NCBI RefSeq assembly: GCF_030733205.1 | Contig: NZ_JASHJL010000004.1 | Span: forward strand, 1 to 64,000 | Reading direction: 5' to 3' | Source: Mameliella sp. MMSF_3455 | Lineage (GTDB): Bacteria; Pseudomonadota; Alphaproteobacteria; Rhodobacterales; Rhodobacteraceae | DNA: 64,000 bases | Part shown: positions 8,451-17,053 of the stretch, piece by piece | Layout of the letters: every line of letters starts with the position of its first letter | Numbering within the stretch: the first letter of the stretch is position 1 | The notes under the pieces: model-generated | The model's input: the letters and a program-made list of their open reading frames with translations, nothing else | The model's database searches: none | What the model was told of the DNA's origin: nothing | Position numbers and translations under genes: made by a program

Positions 8451-10174
8451 GCCCGGCGCTTTATGGCACCGATCAGCCGCCTGCAGCTTCCGGGGAGATC
8501 CAGCATGGCGATGTAACCCTGCACCTGCAGGACGGGGCCCTGCGCCACATCCGCGTGGGCGGTGTCGAGATCATCCGCTCGGTCGCCTTTCTGGCGCGGG
8601 ATCGCGATTGGGGCACTATTGCGCCGACCCTTGGGGCGCTGAACCGCGACACCCGGGACGGCGCGCTGCACCTGACCATGCCGATGCGCTTCGATACCGC
8701 GACAGCGCGGTTGGAGGTTGTAGTGGCCATGACGCTTGGGGCAGGGCGGCTGACGGTCCATGCCCGGGGACGGGCCTCCGGGGATTTCGAAACAAACCGC
8801 GCCGGGTTTACCCTGTTGCACCCGATCAAGGGTGTCGCGGGCTGCCCTGCGCGCGTGACCCATGCTGACGGGCAGGTCGAGGACAGCCATTTCCCCGAGT
8901 TGATCGACCCCTGGCAGCCCTTCATGGACATCGCCGCGCTGGAGCATCGGGCCAATGGGTTGCGTGTATGCTGCGCCTTTCGGGGCGATACCTTCGAAAT
9001 GGAAGACCAGCGCCAGTGGGGAGATGCCTCCTACAAGACCTACAACCGACCCTTGGCCTTGCCCTGGCCTTACGTCATCGCGGATGGCGAGGTGCTGGAG
9101 CAATCCGTCGTGATCACCTGGGAAGGCTGCAAAGCGCGGCCTATCGCAAGTCGTCCCGCGCCAAAGGACGCGCGGTTTCCGGAAATGGCTTTGGTGCTGG
9201 ATGCCGCAGACGCGACGCGACTGTCGGACAATCCCGGCGATCTGGACATGGTGCGCCCGCAGCGGATCTTGTGCCATGTGGATGCGGAGTCTGGGCCTGT
9301 TTCGCCTCAGGTCGAGGCCTTTGCCAAGGCGCAGGCGGCGCGACCCGACGTGGCTTATGACCTGGAACTGATTTGCCGGTTCGACGGTGCGCAAACGCCG
9401 GAAGCCGAGTTGCAGGCGCATGCCGACGCCGTCGCGACCAGCGGCTTTGCCCCGGCCTCTGTCCTTGTCGTGCCTTCGGTCGACCGACAATCCACGCCGC
9501 CAGGATCGGAATGGCCCGAATGCCCGCCACTGGCGGAAGTTCATGCCGCTGCCGCGCGCGCCTTTCCCGGCCTTGTCCGGGGAGGCGGGATGGCAAGCCT
9601 ATTTACAGAGCTCAACCGCAAACGCCCGCCGCTGGAGATGCTGGATTTCGTCAGTCACGGGCTTTGCCCCATCGTGCATGCTGCCGATGACCTTTCGGTG
9701 ATGGAAACGCTGGAGGCAGTGCCGCATATCGCCCGGTCTGCCCGCGCCATCATCGGGCAAGCCGCGTACCGCATCGGGCCGGCGACCATTGCCATGCGGC
9801 AGAACCCCTATGGGTCGCGCACAATCCCCAACCCGGACGCCGGGCGCGTCTGCATGACGGATGATGACCCAAGGCACCGCGGTGCCTTTGGCGCGGCCTA
9901 TGCGCTTGGGCTGGCGGCGGCCCTGGCGCCCTTCGACATCGCGGTCTGGACACCGGCGGCGCTCTACGGGGCGCGTGGCGTGGTGGGCAATCCGGGCCCC
10001 TTGCCGCAGGTCCTGCGTGCCCTGGCGGGGATCGCGGGGCAGTCCATCAAAGAGGCCGCTGTCCGCGATGGGCTGGCGGTGCTGGAAGTCGGGCCCACGC
10101 GGCTGTGCGCCAACCTGACCCCGCAGGAGCGGCAAGGGCTGTCGCCCTTTGGCTGGTCCGGCGGAACGGATTGA
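8447..10174 (+). CDS. apnL: Probable D-apionate lactonase
   Basis: 575 aa, starting with GTG that overlaps the dehydrogenase stop (GTGA). The N-terminal half has a beta-rich pattern (VTLHLQDGALRHIRVGGVEI, FLARDRDWGTIAPTL). The C-terminal half resembles a barrel. It has no signal peptide, so it is cytoplasmic. Size, composition and position fit ApnL, which opens D-apionolactone to D-apionate between the ApsD and ApnO steps. I recognise it from gene order and overall resemblance, not from a short catalytic signature. No other lactonase is present in the locus. Confidence 0.7.
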   Translation: MSPALYGTDQPPAASGEIQHGDVTLHLQDGALRHIRVGGVEIIRSVAFLARDRDWGTIAPTLGALNRDTRDGALHLTMPMRFDTATARLEVVVAMTLGAGRLTVHARGRASGDFETNRAGFTLLHPIKGVAGCPARVTHADGQVEDSHFPELIDPWQPFMDIAALEHRANGLRVCCAFRGDTFEMEDQRQWGDASYKTYNRPLALPWPYVIADGEVLEQSVVITWEGCKARPIASRPAPKDARFPEMALVLDAADATRLSDNPGDLDMVRPQRILCHVDAESGPVSPQVEAFAKAQAARPDVAYDLELICRFDGAQTPEAELQAHADAVATSGFAPASVLVVPSVDRQSTPPGSEWPECPPLAEVHAAAARAFPGLVRGGGMASLFTELNRKRPPLEMLDFVSHGLCPIVHAADDLSVMETLEAVPHIARSARAIIGQAAYRIGPATIAMRQNPYGSRTIPNPDAGRVCMTDDDPRHRGAFGAAYALGLAAALAPFDIAVWTPAALYGARGVVGNPGPLPQVLRALAGIAGQSIKEAAVRDGLAVLEVGPTRLCANLTPQERQGLSPFGWSGGTD

Positions 10175-10236
10175 GGCGCCCGGATGAAACGGCTACTTAT
10201 CATGTTACCTGACGAGTTCGCGCCGGAGCCCAAGAC

Positions 10237-10959
10237 ATGGAGAGCCCATTGAAATCTGCACCCGACAAGATTGTCCGCCGCAAATTGTCGGAACAGGTGC
10301 TTGAGCGCCTGCACGAGATGATCCGGACGCGGGAGCTGAAACCGGGCGACTACATGCCCTCGGAGCGGGCCTTGATGGAACGGTTCGGCGTGGGCCGCCC
10401 GGCCGTGCGTGAGGCCCTGCAATCGCTGCACAACAGCGGGCTGATCACCATCAGCCACGGCGAACGCTCGCGGGTGAATGAACTCAACGCGTCCAGCGTC
10501 CTGACCCAGTCGGATGAACTGGCGCGGCTGGTGTTGGATTCCGCGCCGGCCAACCTCGACCACCTGAAACACGCCCGCCAGATGTTCGAATTAGGCATGG
10601 TGCGCGTCGCCGCCGAAAACGCGACAGCCGACGACGTGGCCGAACTGCGCGCCCTGATCGACTTGCAGCGCAGCCAGCTGGGCGATGCCAATGCCTTCAT
10701 CACCACCGATATGGCCTTTCACCGCAAGCTGGCCTCGCTGACGGACAACCCGATCATCCTGTCGGTGTCGGATGCGATGCTTGGCTGGCTGTTCGAATAC
10801 CATGTCAGCCTGCTGCACCGGTCCGGCAGCGAGGACGTGACCCTGGCCGAACATGCCAAGATCGTCGATCACATCGAGGCGCATGACGCCGAGGGCGCGG
10901 TCGAGGAGATGCGCCGCCACCTGGAACGGTCACGCGTGTCCTTCGGACCGCACGGTTAA
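10237..10959 (+). CDS. GntR-family regulator, FadR/NanR type
   Basis: 240 aa. The winged helix at about residues 14-80 has KLSEQVLERLHEMIRTRELK, PSERALMERFGVGRP and a wing with HGERSRV; this is very like E. coli NanR. The C-terminal FCD effector domain spans about 95-230. It likely represses the apiose locus and is released by a pathway sugar acid. Candidate operators lie at 3025 and 12375. GGAG is ten bases before the ATG. The 3' end overlaps the convergent kinase gene by four bases, so each transcript is antisense to the other there. Confidence 0.85.
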   Translation: MESPLKSAPDKIVRRKLSEQVLERLHEMIRTRELKPGDYMPSERALMERFGVGRPAVREALQSLHNSGLITISHGERSRVNELNASSVLTQSDELARLVLDSAPANLDHLKHARQMFELGMVRVAAENATADDVAELRALIDLQRSQLGDANAFITTDMAFHRKLASLTDNPIILSVSDAMLGWLFEYHVSLLHRSGSEDVTLAEHAKIVDHIEAHDAEGAVEEMRRHLERSRVSFGPHG

Positions 10960-12308
10960 CGCGGCCCGCCGCCGTCGCGGATCCAGCCGAAGTAGTCCTC
11001 GCTACCCATCTGTCCGCCCTTTAACGCGATTTGCAGCCCGTCATGCGCGCTGCCGCCAAAGCCCTGGCAAAGCGCTGCGCCCGGAATGGTCGGGGCCAGC
11101 GCCTGCAATGCCTCCAGCCCCAGCGCCCGCATTCCGTGCCCCGAAGTGTCGCCGCCCGAGATGACGGCGCGGCGCAGGCCGGTCTGCCGCAGGGTGCGGT
11201 CCAGAATGCGCCCCAGCGACTGGCCGATCCGGGCGTTTGCCGTGTCCGCCGACACGCCGCTGGTGGCCAGGGCGTCGCGGAATGCCGCGACACGAGGGTC
11301 GTCGGGGCCTTGGGCCGAGGTGACAAGTGGGCTGGCGCCGTTCTGGGCGGCCTCGGTTGCTGCCGTGGCGCAACGGTCGATTTCCGCTTCCAATGCGCCG
11401 GGATCGCCCAGCACACAAACGGTCTCGAAAGGGATCACCGCAAAGCCATGCGCGGCAGACCAGTCCAACTGACGCGCCGTGCTGGGCGAGACAGAACCGG
11501 AAACGGCGGCGATCTGCGCCACCTTGCCGGCGCCTTTCACCGGTGGTGCCGGTGGCAATTCGCCGGTTTCTTGCCAGTGGCGCACCAGCGCGTATTCCAG
11601 TCCCTGAGAGCCTGCGGCCACGCGCAAGCGGTCGCGGTTTTCCCAGATCAGTTTCCCGACGGCGGCTTCGCTGACTGGTTCCATGCTGTCGCAGGACAGG
11701 ATCCGCGCGCCCTGATCCAGCGCATGATCCAGCGCCGCCTGGGCCGAGCCGGACCAGAGCGCTTCGAGGTCCAGCAGGGCAGAGGGCAGGTCGGTTTGCG
11801 CCGAGAGGTGGCGCAAGAGGTCGGATTCCCTCATCGGTGTGACCGGGTGCCGGGACATCACCGGATGACGGTCCAGCCGAAAAACACCGTCGAAGGTGCC
11901 CGCGAACAGGTGCCCAAACGCCTGGTAGCGCCGCATCTGCGGGGCCGCCGTGACTAGCGGCACTCCTTTCGAGGCGCGCTGGGCCAGGCACAATTCAATG
12001 GCCGTGCCGATGTTGCCGCTGTGCGGTGCGGAATCGAAGGTGGAACAGACCTTGTAGTGCAGGATCGGCGCGCCCGTTGCATCCAGCCAGGCCAGGGGAG
12101 CGGGCAGATTGGCCCGCATGGCGTCAGGGCTGTCGGTGCGTGCGGTGGTGGCGATGCCGACAGCGTCGACATCGGAAAACCGGGCGGCCAGAGCCTCGGA
12201 CGGTGGGGCGGCATACAGCACCGTCCGCAGGCCGGCAAAGGCCAGCACCTCCATCACGGCAGCCGATCCGGTGAAATCGTCGCCCAGCCAGGCCAGTCGT
12301 GGCGTCAT
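10956..12308 (-). CDS. oiaK: DUF1537 four-carbon acid sugar kinase family, probable 3-oxo-isoapionate kinase
   Basis: 450 aa. The start at MTPRLAWLGDDFTGSA has an AAGGA site; an ATG eight codons upstream lacks one. LGDDFTGSAAVMEVLA is the signature of the N-terminal sugar-acid binding domain, and the C-terminal half carries the nucleotide-binding domain (VISGGDTSGHGM, PGAALCQGFGG). Members phosphorylate sugar acids such as erythronate, threonate or 3-oxo-isoapionate. Next to an ApnO-like oxidoisomerase and a RuBisCO-like protein, the expected product is 3-oxo-isoapionate 4-phosphate. It diverges from apnO across a 105-bp promoter region. Confidence 0.78.
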   Translation of the reverse strand: MTPRLAWLGDDFTGSAAVMEVLAFAGLRTVLYAAPPSEALAARFSDVDAVGIATTARTDSPDAMRANLPAPLAWLDATGAPILHYKVCSTFDSAPHSGNIGTAIELCLAQRASKGVPLVTAAPQMRRYQAFGHLFAGTFDGVFRLDRHPVMSRHPVTPMRESDLLRHLSAQTDLPSALLDLEALWSGSAQAALDHALDQGARILSCDSMEPVSEAAVGKLIWENRDRLRVAAGSQGLEYALVRHWQETGELPPAPPVKGAGKVAQIAAVSGSVSPSTARQLDWSAAHGFAVIPFETVCVLGDPGALEAEIDRCATAATEAAQNGASPLVTSAQGPDDPRVAAFRDALATSGVSADTANARIGQSLGRILDRTLRQTGLRRAVISGGDTSGHGMRALGLEALQALAPTIPGAALCQGFGGSAHDGLQIALKGGQMGSEDYFGWIRDGGGPR

Positions 12309-12347
12309 GAAAAGTGGTCCTTCCTGTGGCAAGGGGTCTGTCGCCTG

Positions 12348-12388
12348 TTGACATTGTTCTCATGATATTATCTGATCATACCAGTTAA
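12348..12388. promoter_or_regulatory. apnO promoter with overlapping candidate operator
   Basis: TTGACA (12348-12353), a 17-bp spacer and TCTGAT (12371-12376) make a good sigma70-type promoter reading toward apnO, whose ATG is at 12414. ATCATACCAGTT (12375-12386) overlaps the -10 box and its downstream side, and repeats the motif found at 3025. A related inverted pair, ATGAT N8 ATCAT, spans 12362-12379. This fits repression by the NanR-like protein. Binding is inferred, not shown. Confidence 0.5.
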
Positions 12389-12413
12389 GCAAGCCCTACC
12401 GGAGGAATACACA

Positions 12414-13241
12414 ATGACCAAAGTCGCGCTTTTCGGAGCTGGCGGCAAAATGGGGGTCCGTCTGTCGCTGAACCTCGCGAAGACGGATTTCGACGTCAGC
12501 CACATTGAAATCAGCGACCCCGGAAAGGCGCGCCTGAAGACCGAGGTCGGTGTCGAGGCGGTCGATGCCGAAACCGGATTGCAGGGGGCAGACGTTGTCA
12601 TCCTTGCGGTGCCGGACACCGTGATCGGCAAGGTCGCGGCGAACGTCGTGCCGACGCTGGCACCCGGGACGATGGTGGTCATCCTGGACGCGGCGGCGCC
12701 CTATGCCGGGCACCTGCCGGAACGCGAGGACATCACCTATTTCGTGACCCATCCCTGCCATCCGCCGATCTTCAACAATGAATCCACCGAGGCCGGTCGC
12801 AAGGACCATTTCGGCGGCGTGGCGGCGCAGCAGGGCGTGGTGAACGCGCTGATGCAGGGGCCGGAAGAACATTACGCCCTGGGCGATGCCGTCGCCCGCG
12901 CGATCTATGCCCCGGTTGCCCGCACCTACCGCGTGACAGTCGAACAGATGGCCTTGCTGGAACCTGGCCTGTCCGAAACCGTCTGTGCCTCGCTGCTGGT
13001 GGTGATGCGCGAGGCGATGGATGAAGTCGTGAAACGCGGTGTCAGCTATGACTGTGCGCGGGATTTCCTGCTGGGGCACATGAACATCCTCGGCGCGGTG
13101 ATCTTCGACGAGGTCGAGGGTCAGTTCTCGGACGCCTGCAACAAGGCCATCGAGTTCGGCAAGCCGGCCCTGATGCGCGACGATTGGAAAAACGTGTTCG
13201 AGATGGACGAGATCGCCGCCAGCATCCGGCGCATCACCTGA
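12414..13241 (+). CDS. apnO: Probable D-apionate oxidoisomerase (6-phosphogluconate dehydrogenase-like fold)
   Basis: 275 aa. KVALFGAGGKMGVRLSLNL is a Rossmann dinucleotide site at residues 3-21. The family has a phosphogluconate-dehydrogenase-like C-terminal domain, here with LLVVMREAMDEVVKRGVSYD and LLGHMNILGAVIFDE. ApnO oxidises and rearranges D-apionate to 3-oxo-isoapionate, the substrate of the kinase encoded divergently. GGAGGAATACACA precedes the ATG. It is the last gene of the locus before a convergent hairpin. Confidence 0.78.
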   Translation: MTKVALFGAGGKMGVRLSLNLAKTDFDVSHIEISDPGKARLKTEVGVEAVDAETGLQGADVVILAVPDTVIGKVAANVVPTLAPGTMVVILDAAAPYAGHLPEREDITYFVTHPCHPPIFNNESTEAGRKDHFGGVAAQQGVVNALMQGPEEHYALGDAVARAIYAPVARTYRVTVEQMALLEPGLSETVCASLLVVMREAMDEVVKRGVSYDCARDFLLGHMNILGAVIFDEVEGQFSDACNKAIEFGKPALMRDDWKNVFEMDEIAASIRRIT

Positions 13242-13249
13242 CCTGAATG

Positions 13250-13272
13250 GGCTGCCCCGGTTCGGGGCGGCC
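13250..13272. terminator. Hairpin between convergent apnO and amidase genes
   Basis: A 10-bp stem (GGCTGCCCCG / CGGGGCGGCC, one G-T pair) with a 3-base loop sits 8 bp after apnO and 17 bp before the stop of the convergent amidase gene. There is no T-run on either side, so it would be a weak or Rho-assisted bidirectional terminator. Confidence 0.4.
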
Positions 13273-13289
13273 AGCTTGGCGTGACGGGG

Positions 13290-14429
13290 TCACACCTGCA
13301 TCTGGCCTGCCAGTGCGATCAGCGCCCTGTCGCTGCCGCGCGGTCCGACAAGTGACAGACCGACAGGCAGGCCGGCGCGGGTGCGCATCGGCAGGCTGAC
13401 TTGCGGCAAGCCGGCATGGCCCGCCAGGGAAAGAAGAGTCAGCGCGCGATTGCGGTAGTCTTCCATTTCCTCGCCCTTCACGGACAGCAGGGGCGCTGGT
13501 CCCGGGGCTGTAGGCACGATGAGGACGTTCCGCTCTGCAAGACTGGCAATCAGGTGGTCCTTGATCCGGGCGCGGTTCCTGCGCGCCTGCAAGATCTCTT
13601 GGCCGGTCAAAGTTAGCGCGCCTTCGAACCGCTGCTGGATGCCGGGACCGAAGGCGGGCGCGGTCTCTGTGATCCAATCGCGGAAATTCGCGGCCACCTC
13701 TGCCCCCTGGCAGATCCGGAAGGTCGGCAAGAGGAGGCTGCGCAACTCGTCGGAAAAAAGCGCGGGGCCCAGGCCCTGACCAGGTGGCAGCAGCGCCTCT
13801 GCGGTCTCTGTGTCTGCCAATTGCCAAAGGTCACGGGGATACAGGATCGCACCATCCAGAGGGGCGGCTGTTGGCGCAAACTGGTCTGCCAAAAGGGCAA
13901 GCGTGTTCGCGTCCTGCGTCATGAATCCCGGTACGTCATAGCTCTGGGCCAGCGGCACCAGTCCCTCTGCCGGCAAAAGGCCGTGCGTCGGGCGCCAGCC
14001 AAAGACACCGCAAAAGGCCGAGGGCAGTCGGAGGGACCCGCCGGTGTCCGTGCCCAACCCGATTTCCACGGCACCGGAGCCCACCGCCACGGCAGAGCCG
14101 GAAGAGGAGCCGCCGGGCATCCGGTCCGGCGTGATCGGGTTCACGGGGGTTCCGTACCGCGCGTTCTGCCCCATGAGGGAATAGGCCAGTTCGTCCATCT
14201 GGGTCTTGCCGACAGCCTCGGCCCCGAGGTCCAGCAGGCGCGCGACAAGACAGGCGGTGGTCTCGGCGGCCTCATGGGTCGCCGCCCATTCGGGGTTACC
14301 GCAGCCGGTGACATGCCCGGTGACGTCAAAATTGTCCTTTACTGCGAGGCGCAGCCCCGTCAGCGGCCCCTGGCCCGACGACAGTGGCGGGTCGAAGATC
14401 GAAACGAAGGGCGCGGCGCTGGATTGCAT
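13290..14429 (-). CDS. Amidase signature family hydrolase
   Basis: 379 aa from MQSSAAPFVS. The Ser-cis-Ser-Lys machinery is visible: K31 in LAVKDNFDV, the serine cluster 108-110 in GGSSSGSAVAV and the nucleophile S132 in TDTGGSLRLPS. It is shorter than most amidases of about 450 aa, like small AtzE or GatA relatives. It overlaps the AtzH-like gene as TGATG and ends the cupin, cysteine hydrolase, AtzH-like, amidase operon. In Pseudomonas ADP the related AtzE hydrolyses 1-carboxybiuret next to AtzH. That precedent suggests a carboxylated urea or biuret here. The AtzG partner protein was not seen. Confidence 0.82.
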   Translation of the reverse strand: MQSSAAPFVSIFDPPLSSGQGPLTGLRLAVKDNFDVTGHVTGCGNPEWAATHEAAETTACLVARLLDLGAEAVGKTQMDELAYSLMGQNARYGTPVNPITPDRMPGGSSSGSAVAVGSGAVEIGLGTDTGGSLRLPSAFCGVFGWRPTHGLLPAEGLVPLAQSYDVPGFMTQDANTLALLADQFAPTAAPLDGAILYPRDLWQLADTETAEALLPPGQGLGPALFSDELRSLLLPTFRICQGAEVAANFRDWITETAPAFGPGIQQRFEGALTLTGQEILQARRNRARIKDHLIASLAERNVLIVPTAPGPAPLLSVKGEEMEDYRNRALTLLSLAGHAGLPQVSLPMRTRAGLPVGLSLVGPRGSDRALIALAGQMQV

Positions 14430-14818
14430 CACGATCCGTCCTGCATCAGCGAGACGTGGGCCGCGATCACGCGCCAGCCGTCTTCGGTGCGGACCCATGT
14501 CTGGCTCTGGCGGCCCACGCGGGTCGAGCCGACGCGCTGGAACTGAAGGTTGCAGATGCCCACATCAGGCCCCAGTGTCGTGATCTCGCGCCGGATGACC
14601 TCGCGCTGGGGCGATCCGCCAGTGCGGCCCTTGCGGAAGGCGCGGATCTCCTCGATCCCATAGAGATTTTCGCCCACCCCGTACCGCAATGTATTGGGAT
14701 TGTCCCAGAACAGCCCGTCCAGGACCTCCAGGTCATTCTCCATAAGGGCCTTTTCGTAGAGGTCACAGGCGGCGGTCAGCTCTGCCAGCGCCGCCGGCTG
14801 GTTCAATGTCACGGTCAT
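14429..14818 (-). CDS. AtzH-like small protein (DUF3225, NTF2-like fold)
   Basis: 129 aa from MTVTLNQPAALAELTAACDL. NTF2/SnoaL-like alpha-beta fold with ENDLEVLDGLFWDNPNTLRY and a final WRVIAAHVS strand. AtzH of the s-triazine pathway is a 1,3-dicarboxyurea hydrolase for which a Tyr and an Arg near positions 22 and 46 have been reported important, as I recall. Y21 and R45 occupy matching places here. It overlaps both the cysteine hydrolase and the amidase genes, implying a shared pathway. A non-enzymatic role cannot be excluded. Confidence 0.7.
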   Translation of the reverse strand: MTVTLNQPAALAELTAACDLYEKALMENDLEVLDGLFWDNPNTLRYGVGENLYGIEEIRAFRKGRTGGSPQREVIRREITTLGPDVGICNLQFQRVGSTRVGRQSQTWVRTEDGWRVIAAHVSLMQDGS

Positions 14819-15606
14819 GCGCCGTCTCCGATCGCTTTGAGGATGTCCTTGCTGTCGCCGACAAAGCCGAAACATTGGCGCACGTTGTACAGCGTCGCAT
14901 CCATGCAATAGGCGGGCGAGGTCGTGCCCGAGCAGTCCTCGAGCATGATGACGTCGTAGCCGAGGAAATTGGCGTCCTGCAGCGTGCACAACACGCATTG
15001 GTCGGCGTTGACGCCTGCGAACAGCACGGTGGTGATGCTGAGGTTGCGCAGGATGCTGTCCAGTTCCGTGTCCTGGAACCCGGACATGCGGTACTTGGAT
15101 ACGGCGATGTCGCCCGCTTCCGGTGCCAGTTCATCGACCACGGCGGCGGCCCAGCTGCCTTCCTCAAGGACATGAGCGCCGTTCGAGGGCAGCGGCTTGC
15201 CGATGCCGGTCGACCGACCGTCGGGATCGTAGACATGCAGCACCGAGGGCGGCAGGTTCATGCGGTCGGGCCGGTTTCCCCAGTTGAGCCAGATGACCGG
15301 AACATCCTGTGCTCTGAGTTCTGGCAACAGCGCCTGCAGCGGCGCGATCTGGGCCCGGGCCGGTGCGACGTCGACGCCAAGGTGGGCCAGCCAACCGTCG
15401 CCGTGGCAAAAGTCGTTCTGCATGTCGATCACGATGATCGCCGTGCGCGACAGGTCGATGGTGACGGCACGGTCGCGGTCGCGCAGGGTGACGGGACGCA
15501 CCGGCGGCAGGCTGCGGGTCATGTCGACGCTGGACTCGCTGACATGCCATGCGTTGCGCGGCGTGGCCCCAAGGGGCAGGGGGGTGTCGGGGGAAAGTTC
15601 CGTCAT
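14815..15606 (-). CDS. Cysteine hydrolase, isochorismatase superfamily (biuret/ureidoacrylate/N-carbamoylsarcosine amidase-like)
   Basis: 263 aa. The Asp-Lys-Cys triad can be placed: D61 in IIVIDMQNDF, K171 in VSKYRMSGF and C204 in GVNADQCVLCT. A 50-residue N-terminal arm precedes the domain, as in RutB-type and biuret hydrolases. The enzyme should cleave a ureido or amide bond and release ammonia or carbamate. It sits between the cupin (1 bp away) and the AtzH-like gene (ATGA overlap). Its exact substrate cannot be told from sequence. Confidence 0.82.
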   Translation of the reverse strand: MTELSPDTPLPLGATPRNAWHVSESSVDMTRSLPPVRPVTLRDRDRAVTIDLSRTAIIVIDMQNDFCHGDGWLAHLGVDVAPARAQIAPLQALLPELRAQDVPVIWLNWGNRPDRMNLPPSVLHVYDPDGRSTGIGKPLPSNGAHVLEEGSWAAAVVDELAPEAGDIAVSKYRMSGFQDTELDSILRNLSITTVLFAGVNADQCVLCTLQDANFLGYDVIMLEDCSGTTSPAYCMDATLYNVRQCFGFVGDSKDILKAIGDGA

Positions 15607-15607
15607 C

Positions 15608-16033
15608 TCAGGCCTCTGTCAGGACACGCAGGTCTTCGTCGTCCAGTTCCACCCGCTCTCCCGAGCGGATCAACTCGGAGAAATCCTGGTTCGGGGTCAT
15701 GACCGTCAGGGTATAGAGCTTGCCCGCGCCGGTGTTCTCGACGACGTGGACAGAACCGGGGTTCAGCAGCAGCGCGTCCCCTTTCGCGATGGGCAGGCGG
15801 TCGCCATCGGACGAGGCAAAGCCCTCGCCTTCGATGACATAAAAGAACTCATGCGCCTTGGAGTGGCTGTTCGGCGGTGTCGCGCCGCCCTTGGTAAAGA
15901 TCTCGACGACGTAGATGTTGTCGGTGGGCGCATTGGCGGGGTCGAAGAGCATCACGAAGTAGTTGCTGTCCGTGGGCGCGATCTTCCAGGCCTCCGCCTT
16001 GGCGACCTGTTCATGTGAGAAGGATTTGATCAT
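15608..16033 (-). CDS. Cupin domain protein
   Basis: 141 aa from MIKSFSHEQVAKAEAWKI. A single cupin barrel: PPNSHSKAHEFFYVIEGEG holds the two His and Glu of motif 1, and the segment GDALLLNPGSVHVVENTG holds the His of motif 2, so metal ligands are present. It could be a small dioxygenase, isomerase or binding protein. First gene of the hydrolase operon and divergent from the LysR gene. A longer frame upstream is not supported by a ribosome site. Confidence 0.75.
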   Translation of the reverse strand: MIKSFSHEQVAKAEAWKIAPTDSNYFVMLFDPANAPTDNIYVVEIFTKGGATPPNSHSKAHEFFYVIEGEGFASSDGDRLPIAKGDALLLNPGSVHVVENTGAGKLYTLTVMTPNQDFSELIRSGERVELDDEDLRVLTEA

Positions 16034-16148
16034 CTGGGGAAACCTCTTGTCGGTACGCGGTCTTGCGGGATGGAGATGAAGGGGCAGACGTGCCATGAAT
16101 GGCACCGAAAGCCGGGGTTTCGATGACGGATTGGCAACGGAGAGGCGG

Positions 16149-17036
16149 ATGCACGCGAGGGTTCTGACCTATGTGGACGAGGTGGCGCGGCAGGGGTCGA
16201 TCCGGGCGGCGGCGGACAAGCTGAACGTCGCGGCCTCGGCGATCTCGCGGCAGATCAAGTCGCTGGAGGATGACCTGGGCACGCCGATCTTCAACCGGGC
16301 GCCCCGGTCGCTGACGCTGACCGCGGCGGGGGAAATCCTGCTGGTCCATATCCGCGAAACACTGCGTGAGATGGATCGCAACCTGGCACTGATCGAGGAC
16401 CTCAAGGGGCTGCGCCGGGGCGAGGTTTCGGTCGTCCTGATGAGCGGACTTGCCTCGAACATCGTGCCACGCGTGGTGATGCAGTTCCGCAAGGCAAACC
16501 CCAAGGTCGCGGTGCGTCTGCAACTGATGACCGACCCGGACGAGATGATCGCCGCCGTGGCCGAGGGGCAGTCGGACCTTGCCATCGGTTTCGACTTTCC
16601 CCAGCGCCCCAACGTCCGGCAACTGGCTGTGGCGATGGTCAACCTTGGCGTTGTCGTGCCGCCGGATCATCCCTTTGCGGGACGTTCCAGCGTCCGGCTG
16701 GACGAATGCGCCGACTACACGATGGTGGTGGCGGATTCGAGCATGGTGATCCGCCCGCACCTGGAAAAGCTCTTTGCCCGTTCCGGCGGACGGCCCAGCG
16801 ACCTGATCGAGACCAACTCGATCGAGATGATGCGCCACCTGACACGGCTGGGGGGCTGCATCACCTTCCTGACACCCTTCGACATCGAGACGGAGGTGGC
16901 CGCCGGCCAGCTTGCCTATGTCCCGGTCGAGGAATTCGCACGCGAGACGCAGCGGCTCATCCTGCTGGGGCCAGAGCGAAACCCGTCCGCGCTGGGCAGC
17001 GTGCTGGCAGAGCATTTCCGTGCGGCCCTGGGCTGA
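16149..17036 (+). CDS. LysR-family transcriptional regulator
   Basis: 295 aa from MHARVLTYVDEVARQGSIRA, preceded by GGAGAGGCGG. An in-frame ATG at 16095 would overlap nothing useful and lacks a site. N-terminal winged HTH (AASAISRQIKSLEDDLGTPIF) and a LysR substrate domain follow. It diverges from the cupin operon over about 115 bp and is convergent with the ABC transporter operon, so it likely controls one or both. The co-inducer is unknown. Confidence 0.85.
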   Translation: MHARVLTYVDEVARQGSIRAAADKLNVAASAISRQIKSLEDDLGTPIFNRAPRSLTLTAAGEILLVHIRETLREMDRNLALIEDLKGLRRGEVSVVLMSGLASNIVPRVVMQFRKANPKVAVRLQLMTDPDEMIAAVAEGQSDLAIGFDFPQRPNVRQLAVAMVNLGVVVPPDHPFAGRSSVRLDECADYTMVVADSSMVIRPHLEKLFARSGGRPSDLIETNSIEMMRHLTRLGGCITFLTPFDIETEVAAGQLAYVPVEEFARETQRLILLGPERNPSALGSVLAEHFRAALG

Positions 17037-17053
17037 GAGAGGCACCATCGGCG

